This document shows positions 8,734 through 17,258 of a stretch of DNA of 64,000 nt, one piece after another. Position 1 is the first letter of the stretch. Every line of letters begins with the position of its first letter. The notes under the pieces are model-generated. The model saw nothing but the letters and a program-made list of their open reading frames with translations. It had not been told where the DNA came from and searched no databases. A program made the translations under genes and the position numbers. The DNA comes from JAISGQ01 sp045604155 (lineage in GTDB: Bacteria > Bacillota > Clostridia > Oscillospirales > Acutalibacteraceae). The stretch lies in assembly GCA_045604155.1 (NCBI GenBank), contig JAZUNN010000073.1, positions 68,753 through 132,752 on the forward strand, given 5' to 3'.

Positions 8734-8847
8734 AATTACGTAATTAAGTTTTTTAATTTGCTTAAATAACTGCGCAACATTTCGCATTGATCTTTCCCCT
8801 TTGCACTGCTTATATTACTCTGCCGGTTGTTTTCAAATTTATATAAT

Positions 8848-8879
8848 AAAAAACCCGGCTGAAAACAGCCGGGTTTTTG
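8848..8879 (-). terminator. Terminator of the ABC importer operon
   Basis: AACCCGGCTG/CAGCCGGGTT with a 4-base loop. On the minus strand it is followed by a T-run. Confidence 0.88.
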
Positions 8880-8915
8880 TTTGGATTAGCGCATTTTCCG
8901 CATCTATCGTGGGAA

Positions 8916-9809
8916 TTAACCCTTGACAGCACCTGCAGTAACGTTCTTGATGATGAACTTGGAAAGGAAGAGATAGATGATGATAACAGGCAGAATAGCC
9001 AGTACCATGAACATATAAAGTGTACCCATATCTCTGTTAGACCAGTCGTAAGAACGAAGTGTTGCAAGCATGATAGGAACTGTTGCTTTCTCCTTGTCTG
9101 AGATGAGCAGAGCAGGAGTGAAGTAGTTGTTCCAGGAGCCTACGAAGGAGAAGATCATCTGAACTGCCATAGCAGGCTTCATGATGGGGAAAACGATGGT
9201 ATTGAAGGTTCTGAATTCGCTGGAACCGTCAACACGAGCTGCCTCGATGATCTCAAGGGGCAGAACGCTGTCCATGTATTGCTTCATGTAGAAGAATACG
9301 ACAGGTGCTGCGATTGAGGGGATGATGAGAGGCAGATAGTTATCTGTGAGGTTAAACTTGTAGCAGAGCTGAATGAAACCAACTGCAGAAACCTGAGGAG
9401 GAATCATCATAACTGCCATGATGAATGTAAATGCAGCCTTCTTACCCTTGAAGTCATATGCATGGATACCGAAAGCGGTAAGAGCAGAGAAGTAAGTGGT
9501 AAGAATAGAAGAAAGAGCTGCGACAAGGAAGCTGTTCCACATACCGAGGGTAATATTTACCATGTCGGTGCTTCTTACAGCCTTCAGGAAGTTCTGGCCA
9601 AAATATTTGGAGAACCAGAGGGAGAATCCACCCATCAATTCGTTGTTCGATCTGGATGAGTTAACAAGCATCAGATAGAAGAAGAACAGACAGATGATCA
9701 TGAGGACTGCAAGGCAGATGTAAACAACTATTCTTGTGAATATGAGTGCTCCGCGAGAGCTCTTTGCCTCGCCTGCATAATTGTCTTTTCTGTTGTAAGA
9801 TGTACTCAT
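8916..9809 (-). CDS. Carbohydrate ABC transporter permease (MsmG/MalG-like)
   Basis: 297 residues with about six membrane helices and the EAA loop (EAARVDGSSEFRTF followed by PIMKP) that docks the ATPase. It is the inner-membrane half of a family-1 sugar importer. Its ATG overlaps the stop of the preceding permease gene by four bases (ATGA), so the permeases are translationally coupled. It is the last gene of the operon, with a terminator at 8848-8879. Sequence-based family assignment is firm; the sugar is not known. Confidence 0.9.
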   Translation of the reverse strand: MSTSYNRKDNYAGEAKSSRGALIFTRIVVYICLAVLMIICLFFFYLMLVNSSRSNNELMGGFSLWFSKYFGQNFLKAVRSTDMVNITLGMWNSFLVAALSSILTTYFSALTAFGIHAYDFKGKKAAFTFIMAVMMIPPQVSAVGFIQLCYKFNLTDNYLPLIIPSIAAPVVFFYMKQYMDSVLPLEIIEAARVDGSSEFRTFNTIVFPIMKPAMAVQMIFSFVGSWNNYFTPALLISDKEKATVPIMLATLRSYDWSNRDMGTLYMFMVLAILPVIIIYLFLSKFIIKNVTAGAVKG

Positions 9810-10861
9810 GCTCTCTTTGCTCCCTTCTTCTTATATTTCTTCTGAGGTGCAGCCTTGGTGCTGTACTCTGCTGCCATGCTTTTGTATACGAATACACTAA
9901 GAATAGCAGTGAAGATGAAGATAACAACGGAAAGGGCACCGCCCATACCATAGTTCTTGTTGTTGCCCATGTACTTGTTGAGCTGCATGACCATTGTCAT
10001 GGTAGATCCGAGAGGCTGTCCCTCGCCGCCGGTAAGAACCTGCGGTACGTCGTACATCTGGATACCACCGATCATAGCGGTGATAACAACGTAAACGATG
10101 ATAGGCATGAGGAGCGGAAGTGTAACTTTGAAGAATACCTGCATTGACTTTGCACCGTCGATGGTAGCTGCTTCAAAAATAGACTGATCGATACCCATGA
10201 TACCAGCCATAAGAAGAATGGTGGTATTACCGAACCACATGAGGAAGTTCATGAGAGCGATAAGGGAACGAGTTGTAATGACATTGTCAAAGAACTGGAA
10301 CGGCTGATCAAGTATTCCAGCTTCCATAAGCATCTGATTAATAGGACCGCCGCTGGAGAAAAGGTTTGCAAACAGCATAGAGAATGCTGATGCCATGATG
10401 AGGTTAGGCATATAGATAACAGTCTTGAAGAATGCCTGACCCTTGATCTTGAGGCGGTAGCTGGTGAACCAAACTGCGAGAATAAGTGCAATAACGATCT
10501 GAGGAATTGCGCCCATTACCCACATGAGCATGGTGTTACCCATGTACTTTAAAACGAGAATTTCTCCGTTACTACCACGAGTAAAAAGTGTTTCGTAGTT
10601 TTTAAATCCTACATAGTTAGGACCGATCTGTCTGAGACCGGATCTGAAGTTTTCAAAAAAGCTGTTATAAACGGTTAAGAACTGCGGAATGAGGGAGCAG
10701 ATAATGTATACGATAAAGAACGGGAGTATAAAAATGTATCCCCATTTCGCATAGCTTATAGACTTACGTCTTTTTTTCCGCAAAGAGTCCTGCTGTAATG
10801 TTGACATACGAGACCTTCCCTTCGGGTTTGATGATGATGCGGAAACACCGCGCCCGAGCAT
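9806..10861 (-). CDS. Carbohydrate ABC transporter permease (MsmF/MalF-like)
   Basis: 351 residues, about six membrane helices, EAA loop EAATIDGAKSMQVFF followed by PLLMP. It pairs with the permease at 8916-9809 to form the channel. The ATG at 10861 has GGAGG eight bases upstream; a second in-frame ATG at 10807 also has AAGGGAAGG upstream, and either could be used. The 165-bp gap to the binding-protein gene contains a strong hairpin without a T-run, which fits higher expression of the binding protein than of the permeases. Confidence 0.9.
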   Translation of the reverse strand: MLGRGVSASSSNPKGRSRMSTLQQDSLRKKRRKSISYAKWGYIFILPFFIVYIICSLIPQFLTVYNSFFENFRSGLRQIGPNYVGFKNYETLFTRGSNGEILVLKYMGNTMLMWVMGAIPQIVIALILAVWFTSYRLKIKGQAFFKTVIYMPNLIMASAFSMLFANLFSSGGPINQMLMEAGILDQPFQFFDNVITTRSLIALMNFLMWFGNTTILLMAGIMGIDQSIFEAATIDGAKSMQVFFKVTLPLLMPIIVYVVITAMIGGIQMYDVPQVLTGGEGQPLGSTMTMVMQLNKYMGNNKNYGMGGALSVVIFIFTAILSVFVYKSMAAEYSTKAAPQKKYKKKGAKRA

Positions 10862-10957
10862 GCTTTTTCCTCCACACCTTAATAAGAAGAATTATTAAAA
10901 CGCCTGTCATATAGTTCTGCTTTCAGAATACTGACAGAAAAACATGCCTCTTAGAAT

Positions 10958-10987
10958 GCTACGCCAAGGCGTTGAGCCTTGGCGTAG
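10958..10987 (-). promoter_or_regulatory. Intercistronic hairpin between binding-protein and permease genes
   Basis: GCTACGCCAAGGC pairs perfectly with GCCTTGGCGTAGC across a 4-base loop. There is no T-run on the minus strand, so I read it as an mRNA-stabilising or attenuating hairpin, not a full terminator. Confidence 0.6.
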
Positions 10988-11028
10988 CCGGATAAACTAA
11001 GTTTTAACTCAAACTAATTGTATTAAAA

Positions 11029-12375
11029 TTAGCCAACGTTAATCTCGGGGTAACGAGTCTTAACGGAGTCGAGGAATGCACCGTAAGCGGTGTCATAATC
11101 TGCAGCACCAGTGAAGTAGTCCTTCATGTAGGTCTGGAGATCCTCGTTGAGGAGCTGATCGTACATGGTGTGGTTTTCCCAAACGATGTTGTCAGCCATG
11201 CCTACGAAGATAGCAACGTCGTTCTGGCCGCCGAGGAACTCGGAAGCGTAGGTAGCGTCGTTAGCAACAGCCTCGTTTACCTTCTTGTTGTTGGTGAACT
11301 GAGCGTCGTTCTTGATGAGGTTGGTGCAAACTTCTTCATCAACGGTGAATGCGGTGAAGATGTCCTTAAGCATGGTGGGGTTGTCAGAACCGGTAGCTGC
11401 GAGGAGCCATGTGCCGCCCCAGAAGTGAGCCTGAGGACCTTCGATGATAGCCCAGTCGCCCATGGTGTTGGTGTCGCCTTCGTGTGCGGGACCCATGCAG
11501 AAGTTGAAGTACCAAGCAGGACCAAAGAAGCACATGGTCTTACCGGTGGAAGCCATCTCGTTGTTCTTGTCGCCATCCCAGATGCCGTAGGGGAGGGTGT
11601 AACCGTTGTCCATGAAGGTCTTGGTCTGAGTGATCCAAGCTTCGAGACCCTTGTCGAGTACGAGGTTGTTGGAACCATCAACCCAAGCGGTGGTGCAGTT
11701 GTTGGAGAAGGTTCTGTAGGTCTCAGCGTAGGAAGCGGTCATGTAATAACCCTTAGCCTTAGCTTCAACTGCTACAGCTTCGAAATCTGCCCAAGAACCG
11801 AGCTTAGCCTGAACCTCAGCGGGATCGTCGGTGCCAAGAACGTCCTTAGCGATGGAACGACGATAGATGAGAGCAGAGGGGCAGCACTGGAAGGAAACAC
11901 CCTTGCACTCGCCGTTGCGAGTATCGGTGCAAGCCTTGATGGTGTAATCATACATGGTGTCAACGTTAGCATAGCCGATTTCGTCGATGCTCATGGTGTA
12001 GTCAGAATCTACATACTTCTGGATGTAGTCTGCCTCAGCGAGGAACATGTCGATCTTTTCATCAGCTGCAGCCTTATCCTGAGCGAGGAGAGCCTCGTCA
12101 AGCTTCTGCTGGTAAACGCCGCCGTCAGAAGGATTGATGATCCAGTTAACGGTGATGCCTTCGGGAACAGTGTAGTACTTATCGAAGAAGCCCTTGAACT
12201 CTTCGTTCCAAGCGTAGATGTTAAATACTGCGCCTTCGGGATCCTCAACGGGTTCGTCAGTGCCGGTAACAACGGGGTCTACAGTAGTAGGCTCGTCGGT
12301 TTCCTTTTCGCCGCATGCTGCGAAAACAGTAACGAGCATGAGAGCTGCGAGAAGAAGTGCGATAAGTTTCTTCAT
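11029..12375 (-). CDS. Extracellular solute-binding lipoprotein of a sugar ABC importer
   Basis: 448 residues. Signal peptide MKKLIALLLAALMLVTVFAAC with lipid Cys21, then a Thr/Asp/Glu linker and a family-1 (SBP_bac_1) binding domain. It is anchored outside the membrane and delivers sugar to the two permeases encoded downstream on the same strand. The ATG at 12375 follows TAGGAGGAAAAATTC. No ATP-binding subunit gene is present in this operon, so a shared MsmK-type ATPase encoded elsewhere is implied. The upstream leader is about 330 nt long and carries operator-like motifs. The substrate is probably an oligosaccharide, judged from the GH5 neighbours. Confidence 0.9.
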   Translation of the reverse strand: MKKLIALLLAALMLVTVFAACGEKETDEPTTVDPVVTGTDEPVEDPEGAVFNIYAWNEEFKGFFDKYYTVPEGITVNWIINPSDGGVYQQKLDEALLAQDKAAADEKIDMFLAEADYIQKYVDSDYTMSIDEIGYANVDTMYDYTIKACTDTRNGECKGVSFQCCPSALIYRRSIAKDVLGTDDPAEVQAKLGSWADFEAVAVEAKAKGYYMTASYAETYRTFSNNCTTAWVDGSNNLVLDKGLEAWITQTKTFMDNGYTLPYGIWDGDKNNEMASTGKTMCFFGPAWYFNFCMGPAHEGDTNTMGDWAIIEGPQAHFWGGTWLLAATGSDNPTMLKDIFTAFTVDEEVCTNLIKNDAQFTNNKKVNEAVANDATYASEFLGGQNDVAIFVGMADNIVWENHTMYDQLLNEDLQTYMKDYFTGAADYDTAYGAFLDSVKTRYPEINVG

Positions 12376-13017
12376 GAATTTTTCCTCCTAATAAATTATG
12401 ACTGATATGGTTAGTCATCAAGGAAGCTTAGGAACCGGACTGGTTCACCACGCCATTCCGGAGCATCGGCTCTCCCTTATGACTTATACCCGATTTAATT
12501 TTGGACTTTTCTCTTTCGGAGAAGACGTCCAAGATGATATTAACACGTTCTCCCAACAAAATCAACTATTTTTTTGAAGTTTTTTCAGAAATTTTATTGC
12601 GAAATTTTGCGCAACATTTTCTCGCAATGTTTCTGATCTGTTGTGCGTGTATTAACCACCTGATTGAGATGCGCAACATTTTCTTATGTATGTCTGCATT
12701 TATGTCATTATTATAGCGGACATTTGGTATAATTTCAACTACAAATATTAAAAAAATTTGAATAGGAATCGAAATCTAATTTGAACACAGACTTTTTTAA
12801 TTGACTTTATTTTGAGAAGTTTTATTGTTAATCGGAAAATCAAATCTATATTTTGGGCTTATTTGTCCTGTTATCCCGATTTGTGGCTTATGATGGGCTC
12901 ATTTTTGACAAGTATTGCATTTTCAGAAATTAAGTATTTTAAGTAAATTTTAAGCATTTTAATCTATTTTCCATTTCTTTTAATTTCATTTTCGGACTTT
13001 TTTGGGGCTCTCAAGCA
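12376..13017. other. Long non-coding regulatory interval upstream of the ABC importer
   Basis: About 640 bp of A+T-rich DNA without a credible gene. Clustered motifs: TTGCGAAATTTTGCGCAACA at 12597-12616, TCGCAATG at 12622-12629, and TGCGCAACATTTTC at 12670-12683. The minus-strand reading contains ATTTCGCAATAAA, shared with the GH5 promoters. The transcribed leader (12376-12480) can form a GAACC/GGTTC hairpin near 12430-12445. Nothing else is recognised in 12740-13017. Confidence 0.6.
12710..12738 (-). promoter_or_regulatory. Promoter P1 of the ABC importer operon
   Basis: On the minus strand TTGAAA (12733-12738) and TATAAT (12710-12715) are 17 bp apart. A second candidate lies closer to the gene: TTGATT (12560-12565) and TAATAT (12537-12542), also 17 bp apart. 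TGCGCAACAT motifs lie between the two. Confidence 0.6.
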
Positions 13018-13060
13018 CAAAAAACGCACCCAAATGACATCAGATGTCTTTCGGGTGCGT
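13018..13060 (-). terminator. Terminator after the HTH gene
   Basis: A long hairpin: ACGCACCC (13024-13031) pairs with GGGTGCGT (13053-13060), with an inner GACATC/GATGTC stem. On the minus strand it is followed by TTTTTTG. Confidence 0.75.
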
Positions 13061-13175
13061 CTGCAATTTGTTGCGCATAGTGTTGTAGGGGATGTTTTCT
13101 GTATACTATTATATATATAAGCAGCCCCACAAAAGAAGTCATCTCTCCCTCATCAGAGAGAGCCCGGGATGGACT

Positions 13176-13640
13176 TTATATCTTCTTTGTCTGTTTTCTG
13201 ATTATTTTCAGCATGGCTGCTGCAAAATCCGCATTGCCTCGCACAATATAATGGGCTTTTCCTGCTTCTCTTTCGTATTCAAAGGTGATCCTGCCTTTTG
13301 AAAAGTTATTTGCAGGGTCATCCTTTTCTGCGTATATACGGGCTGCGATTTCCTTTGCAGCACTCTCTTCACAGCAATAATCAACCATAACACACACATC
13401 AGGATTGGATGAGTCGCAGGAAGAAAGGAGAAAATTGTCCATCTCTCCGCTCTTTTTCTCCACTTCCTCACCGGGAGTGCGGAACAATGCCTCAATATCA
13501 TCGGCGGTAAAACGCCACTGTCCACCGATCTTTTTGCCTTTGAGTCTTCCGTCCTTGAGATAATTTCTTATAGTTCTATCGGTAAGGCCTGTTTTCTGAG
13601 CAACATCTTCCACGGTATAAAGCTTATCGTATTCAAGCAT
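13176..13640 (-). CDS. HTH (excisionase/MerR-like) DNA-binding protein with unknown C-terminal domain
   Basis: 154 residues from the ATG at 13640, which has GGAGGG upstream; the in-frame ATG at 13679 overlaps the promoter. Residues 5-55 form a winged-helix 'excisionase family' DNA-binding domain (LYTVEDVAQKTGLTDRTIRN, then GRLKGKKIGGQWRF). Residues about 75-150 are an alpha/beta domain I do not recognise (VCVMVDYCCEESAAKEIA). No integrase lies nearby, so it is more likely a small transcription factor than a recombination directionality factor. The palindrome over its own promoter suggests autoregulation. Confidence 0.75.
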   Translation of the reverse strand: MLEYDKLYTVEDVAQKTGLTDRTIRNYLKDGRLKGKKIGGQWRFTADDIEALFRTPGEEVEKKSGEMDNFLLSSCDSSNPDVCVMVDYCCEESAAKEIAARIYAEKDDPANNFSKGRITFEYEREAGKAHYIVRGNADFAAAMLKIIRKQTKKI

Positions 13641-13667
13641 TGTTATCCCTCCTGTCAGTATGTTTTC

Positions 13668-13706
13668 ATTATATTTCATATCCTTTCATATGTCAAGCAT
13701 ATGAAA
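13668..13706 (-). promoter_or_regulatory. Promoter of HTH gene overlapped by palindromic operator
   Basis: On the minus strand TTGACA (13691-13696) and TATAAT (13668-13673) are 17 bp apart. A perfect inverted repeat, TTTCATATG-N5-CATATGAAA (13684-13706), covers the -35 box, and a further ATATGAAA half-site lies in the spacer. Confidence 0.75.
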
Positions 13707-13711
13707 TTTAC

Positions 13712-15097
13712 TTATGCCTTTGCTTTTGTCTTTGTGATTACCTTTAATTTGCCTGCAATGAGCATACGGCTGATTATGAAATAGCATATTCCGTTGAGTG
13801 CCATTGCCACAAACCAGGAGGAGGGATAGACACTGTAGAGGGTGAAAAGTGTGGGGGAAGCTTTAAATATGGTATAAATAAATACGATTCTGAAGCCGCA
13901 GACACCCAGTAGTGAGCTTATCATGGGAAGGAATGAACGTCCCATGCCTCTCAGGCAGCCTGCAAAGACATTCATCAGTGCGAAAATCCAATAAGTCAGA
14001 CCGACAAGCTTTGTTCTGTTTAGTCCGCATTCGATAACCTGGGGGTCGGAATTGTATATTGCCAGAAGCTTATCACCGAAGAAGAACATGACAAGTCCCA
14101 GTGCGATGGAAATTCCTGCGGAAAGAACTGCACATATTGCGCAGACTCTGCGCACCCTTTTGTATTTTCCTGCGCCTACATTCTGACCTGTAAAGTTTAT
14201 GGAGGTGTCTGCAACGCCCGAAACAGCCACATTCATAAAGCCTTCGATGCTGACTGCGGCGGTATGGGCTGCCATTGCTGCTTCTCCGAAGGAGTTGATC
14301 GTGGACTGGATAAGTACATTCGAAAAGGAGAAAAGGGCATTCTGCAGACCGATGGGAAGTCCGACTTTCAGCATCATTACGAGCTTTTTGCTGTGGATTT
14401 TCAGCTTTGAGGGTATGAGTCGTATAGAGCTGTCGGCGTGCATCAGGCTGATTATGACCAGCACTGCGGATATCATCTGGGAGACAACAGTTGCTATGGC
14501 AACTCCTGCAACGTCCATGCCGAAAGCTATGACCATTACCGCATTGAGACCTACATTAACGATTCCTGAAAGGGTAAGGAAATAAAGGGGTCTTTTGGTA
14601 TCACCCACGGCACGGAGGGTAGATGCACCGAAATTATATATGGTTGTAAAAGGCATTCCGAGGAAATAGATGCGTATGTAAAGAAGGGATTTGTCTATAA
14701 CCTCGTCAGGTGTACCCATTGCGGTGAGCAAGGGTTCTGCAACTATCTGTCCGATAAGGCACACGGCAATACCTGTTATAAGACTTGTAAGTGCCGCTGT
14801 GTGGACGGTTTTGCTGACTTCCTTGTCATCCCCCGCTCCCTTGAACTGGGCAATTATTATGCTTCCGCCAAGGAAAAATCCGATAAACAGATTTGTTACC
14901 AGATGGATTATTGATGATGTTGAGCCTACTGCCGCCAGTGCATTCTTTCCGTCCTCTGCAAATCTTCCCACAACTATGGAGTCTGCTGCATTGTACAGCA
15001 GCTGAAGCATATTTGACAGAATGACGGGCACTGCAAATTTCAGCATTTTTCCCAGCAGAGGTCCGCTGGTCATATCTATTTCGTTTCGTCTTGCCAT
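13712..15097 (-). CDS. MATE family efflux transporter
   Basis: 461 residues with about 12 membrane helices in two homologous halves, starting MARRNEIDMTSGPLLGKMLKFAVP, typical of Clostridia MATE proteins. It carries ALAAVGSTSSI in helix 2 and GASTLRAVGDTKRP between helices 4 and 5. Role: Na+- or H+-driven export of cationic compounds or metabolites at the inner membrane. The length is normal for the family. The stop lies just upstream of the promoter of the HTH gene on the same strand. The substrate is unknown. Confidence 0.9.
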   Translation of the reverse strand: MARRNEIDMTSGPLLGKMLKFAVPVILSNMLQLLYNAADSIVVGRFAEDGKNALAAVGSTSSIIHLVTNLFIGFFLGGSIIIAQFKGAGDDKEVSKTVHTAALTSLITGIAVCLIGQIVAEPLLTAMGTPDEVIDKSLLYIRIYFLGMPFTTIYNFGASTLRAVGDTKRPLYFLTLSGIVNVGLNAVMVIAFGMDVAGVAIATVVSQMISAVLVIISLMHADSSIRLIPSKLKIHSKKLVMMLKVGLPIGLQNALFSFSNVLIQSTINSFGEAAMAAHTAAVSIEGFMNVAVSGVADTSINFTGQNVGAGKYKRVRRVCAICAVLSAGISIALGLVMFFFGDKLLAIYNSDPQVIECGLNRTKLVGLTYWIFALMNVFAGCLRGMGRSFLPMISSLLGVCGFRIVFIYTIFKASPTLFTLYSVYPSSWFVAMALNGICYFIISRMLIAGKLKVITKTKAKA

Positions 15098-15165
15098 TTC
15101 CGTAATCTCCCGAATTCCTTTTTCTTACTTAAATTATATCACCCGGCATGAGAATGTACACGCAC

Positions 15166-15218
15166 AAAACGGACTGATTAATTGGAGAATAAGGTCCTAC
15201 TCTCCGATTATCAGTCCG
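15166..15218 (-). terminator. Terminator overlapping the 3' end of the GNAT gene
   Basis: CGGACTGATTAATTGGAGA (15170-15188) pairs with TCTCCGATTATCAGTCCG (15201-15218). On the minus strand it is followed by TTTTG. The stem includes the last codons of the GNAT gene. Confidence 0.7.
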
Positions 15219-15718
15219 TAGCGGGCTACATCTCTGTAAATACCGTTCTTTTTTATTTCTTCCCTGCTTATTCCCTCAAAGGCAAAGCCCATTTTTTCAA
15301 GCACTCGTCTTGAAGGGATATTATCAGCAAAGACAGTTGCGGAAATTCTGTGAAGGGAATATCGCTCTGCTGCGGCAGGGAGAAAAGCCCTCAACGCTTC
15401 TGATGCATGGCCTTTGCCTCGATATTCCGCTCCGATAATGTAATCTATGGCTGCACGGTCGTGGTTTTTTGCTATGGCATTAAGTCCGATTATTCCGATC
15501 AGCCTGCCGTTTTTTTCAATGCCAAGCTGCCAGCCTGTACCGTTTTTCTTCCAGTTTATGCGGGTCAGTATTATTGTTTCCGCCTTTTTTATGTCCATCG
15601 GGAAGGGAATTCCCACTGTCATTTCGGAAACAGTGCTGTCTGAGAGGATTTCTGCAAGAGATAAAGCATCCTTTATTTCAAGAGGGCGAAGGATAAGCTC
15701 GCCTGACTTTATCACCAT
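15197..15718 (-). CDS. GNAT family N-acetyltransferase (RimJ/RimL type)
   Basis: 173 residues with the RimJ/L layout: LILRPLEIKDALSLAEILSD at the N-terminus, the acetyl-CoA loop GAEYRGKGHASEAL at about 117-130 (Q/RxxGxG/A type), and FADNIPSRRVLEKMGFAFEG near the C-terminus. It transfers an acetyl group from acetyl-CoA, probably to a protein N-terminus or a small amine; the substrate is unknown. Its ATG overlaps the stop of the DUF2804 gene by seven bases, so it is translationally coupled. Confidence 0.88.
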   Translation of the reverse strand: MVIKSGELILRPLEIKDALSLAEILSDSTVSEMTVGIPFPMDIKKAETIILTRINWKKNGTGWQLGIEKNGRLIGIIGLNAIAKNHDRAAIDYIIGAEYRGKGHASEALRAFLPAAAERYSLHRISATVFADNIPSRRVLEKMGFAFEGISREEIKKNGIYRDVARYGLIIGE

Positions 15719-16758
15719 TTGCCCCGTACCTCCTCGCTGCAGCCACGGATTCCGTCCAGCACAAGTCTTTGTACGTTACCTTCGTTATCTCTCAGCATCA
15801 ACGTGCCGTAAAACAAGCCGAAAACCATCTCCCGGCTGAGTTTTACAAGTCCGAGAGTGCCAACTTCCGTCACCTCGCTGCAGTCGGGTACCATGCGAAG
15901 ATTGATATCTCCCTCTTCCCCTACAAATCCCCACGCCTCTTTTTCGGGATCTGAAGGTACAGTTATATCAATCTCACCGATTTTATACACTTTTCCTTTA
16001 TAGAAGAATGCATTTTCTCCGCATTCACTGCGGTCTCCGAAGCCCTTGCCAAGAATAAATCCGAAAGGCTCACCGTTGTGGAATGTGCTTGCTGTGCTGC
16101 GCACTCTGTCTGCACTGCGGGGCATGACCCCTCTTGACCATTCGTAAGTGCCAAGAGTATCCTTCGGGTCAAAATGGGTTTCTATTCCTGCGCAGCGCAT
16201 AAGCGCTGAAACAGGCATGCAGTGGGTCCTGTGGGATGCATAAAACTCACTTTTGTTTTTGAAGGGAATGACTGTGTGCAGGCTCTCACCTTCGGGGATT
16301 GAGAAAACCGCTGTCAGATAAAGCTCCCTGACATCGTCAAAATTCGGGCATCTGACAGTCAGTCGCCTTTCATTCTGACCTCTCGTTATATTTATTGATA
16401 TGTTTCTGGAGCGGTACACTGTATCGCCAAATCCGCTGCTGTTGGGGAGCTCATATCTGCCGAGGCTTGCGGCCTCGGTGTATGCCGCACTTTTATGCCA
16501 GCCTTCCTTAAGGTCTGTGACGCTTACAGCCGTTACTCCCACACTGCTGCAGTCAGCTATGGAAAAGGATATCTGCCATCTTTCATTTCCGAATGTATAT
16601 GTGTCCCATTCTCTTACAGCCATGCGTTTTATAAAGGATACGTCACTGCGGTCGTAGCCCGGCATCTCCTGAGAATTCCAGCCGAAACCTGCAAGCTGAC
16701 CCTTTTCATCAAGGAGTCTTCCCTTTCCCTCAAGCCTCCTCTGGGCTGAATATGCCAT
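15712..16758 (-). CDS. DUF2804 domain-containing protein
   Basis: About 348 residues over the full DUF2804 length. Recognised features are the N-terminal EGKGRLLDEKGQLAGFGW, then REWDTYTFGNERWQISFSIA, and the C-terminal GLFYGTLMLRDNEG. The biochemical function of the family is not established; there is no signal peptide or membrane helix. The start at 16758 has GAAAGG nine bases upstream; an in-frame ATG at 16767 sits too close to that site but remains possible. It is the first gene of a two-gene unit with the acetyltransferase. Confidence 0.75.
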   Translation of the reverse strand: MAYSAQRRLEGKGRLLDEKGQLAGFGWNSQEMPGYDRSDVSFIKRMAVREWDTYTFGNERWQISFSIADCSSVGVTAVSVTDLKEGWHKSAAYTEAASLGRYELPNSSGFGDTVYRSRNISINITRGQNERRLTVRCPNFDDVRELYLTAVFSIPEGESLHTVIPFKNKSEFYASHRTHCMPVSALMRCAGIETHFDPKDTLGTYEWSRGVMPRSADRVRSTASTFHNGEPFGFILGKGFGDRSECGENAFFYKGKVYKIGEIDITVPSDPEKEAWGFVGEEGDINLRMVPDCSEVTEVGTLGLVKLSREMVFGLFYGTLMLRDNEGNVQRLVLDGIRGCSEEVRGKW

Positions 16759-16848
16759 ATATATCATTGCCTTTCTTTTCTCGGTGATTCTATTTTACCA
16801 CATATTCTGCGAAAAAAATTATTTTTTGCAAAATTTTTCATTTTACTA

Positions 16849-16878
16849 TTGACAATAGTGTGTACCACACACTATAAT
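16849..16878 (+). promoter_or_regulatory. Promoter and operator of the padR-HAAS operon
   Basis: TTGACA (16849-16854) and TATAAT (16873-16878), 18 bp apart. The spacer is filled by a perfect inverted repeat AGTGTGT-ACC-ACACACT (16857-16873), a good candidate PadR operator for autorepression. Confidence 0.8.
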
Positions 16879-16910
16879 GCATACAACGATAACATTTACG
16901 GAGGGATATT

Positions 16911-17258
16911 GTGAACACAGACGAGATCGTATCCGGTCTGATACTGGAATTGAGGCGAGGCACTCTTATTCTGCTGGTTTTAAGCCGTCTTGAAAAGCCG
17001 ACCTACGGCTACAGCCTTGTCAGTGAGCTGGAAAAGGGCGGTATTCCTGTTGAGGCAAACACTCTTTATCCGCTTATGAGAAGGCTTGAAAGTCAGGGAC
17101 TTCTTAAAAGCGAATGGGAAACAGGCGGCAGCAAGCCGAGAAAATACTATGTGCTTACAGACGACGGCAAAGAGGTTCTGGAAAGAATGAAAAAGCACTG
17201 GGATGCTTTTTCTGAAAATGTGAAAAATATATTGGAGGGTAACATTGATGAACAATAA
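16911..17258 (+). CDS. PadR family transcriptional regulator
   Basis: 115 residues, GTG start at 16911 preceded by GGAGGG. It has the PadR winged helix: GTLILLVLSRLEKPTYGYSL, EANTLYPLMRRLESQGLL, then PRKYYVLTDDGKEVL. PadR proteins are dimeric repressors that often control an adjacent HAAS-domain membrane protein gene, as here. The downstream gene starts 11 bases before this stop. The palindrome in its promoter suggests that it represses its own operon. The inducer is unknown. Confidence 0.92.
   Translation: MNTDEIVSGLILELRRGTLILLVLSRLEKPTYGYSLVSELEKGGIPVEANTLYPLMRRLESQGLLKSEWETGGSKPRKYYVLTDDGKEVLERMKKHWDAFSENVKNILEGNIDEQ

Noticed and set aside
11170..12405. A plus-strand frame of 411 codons opposite the solute-binding protein gene
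   Set aside because: Shadow frame; the minus strand encodes a clear lipoprotein with ribosome binding site and operon context.
12376..12480. Known riboswitch in the importer leader
   Set aside because: There is a hairpin, but I cannot match it to any known riboswitch consensus.
13176..13640. Excisionase of a prophage or conjugative element
   Set aside because: The HTH resembles excisionases, but there is no integrase, attachment repeat or phage gene nearby, and the protein has an extra domain.
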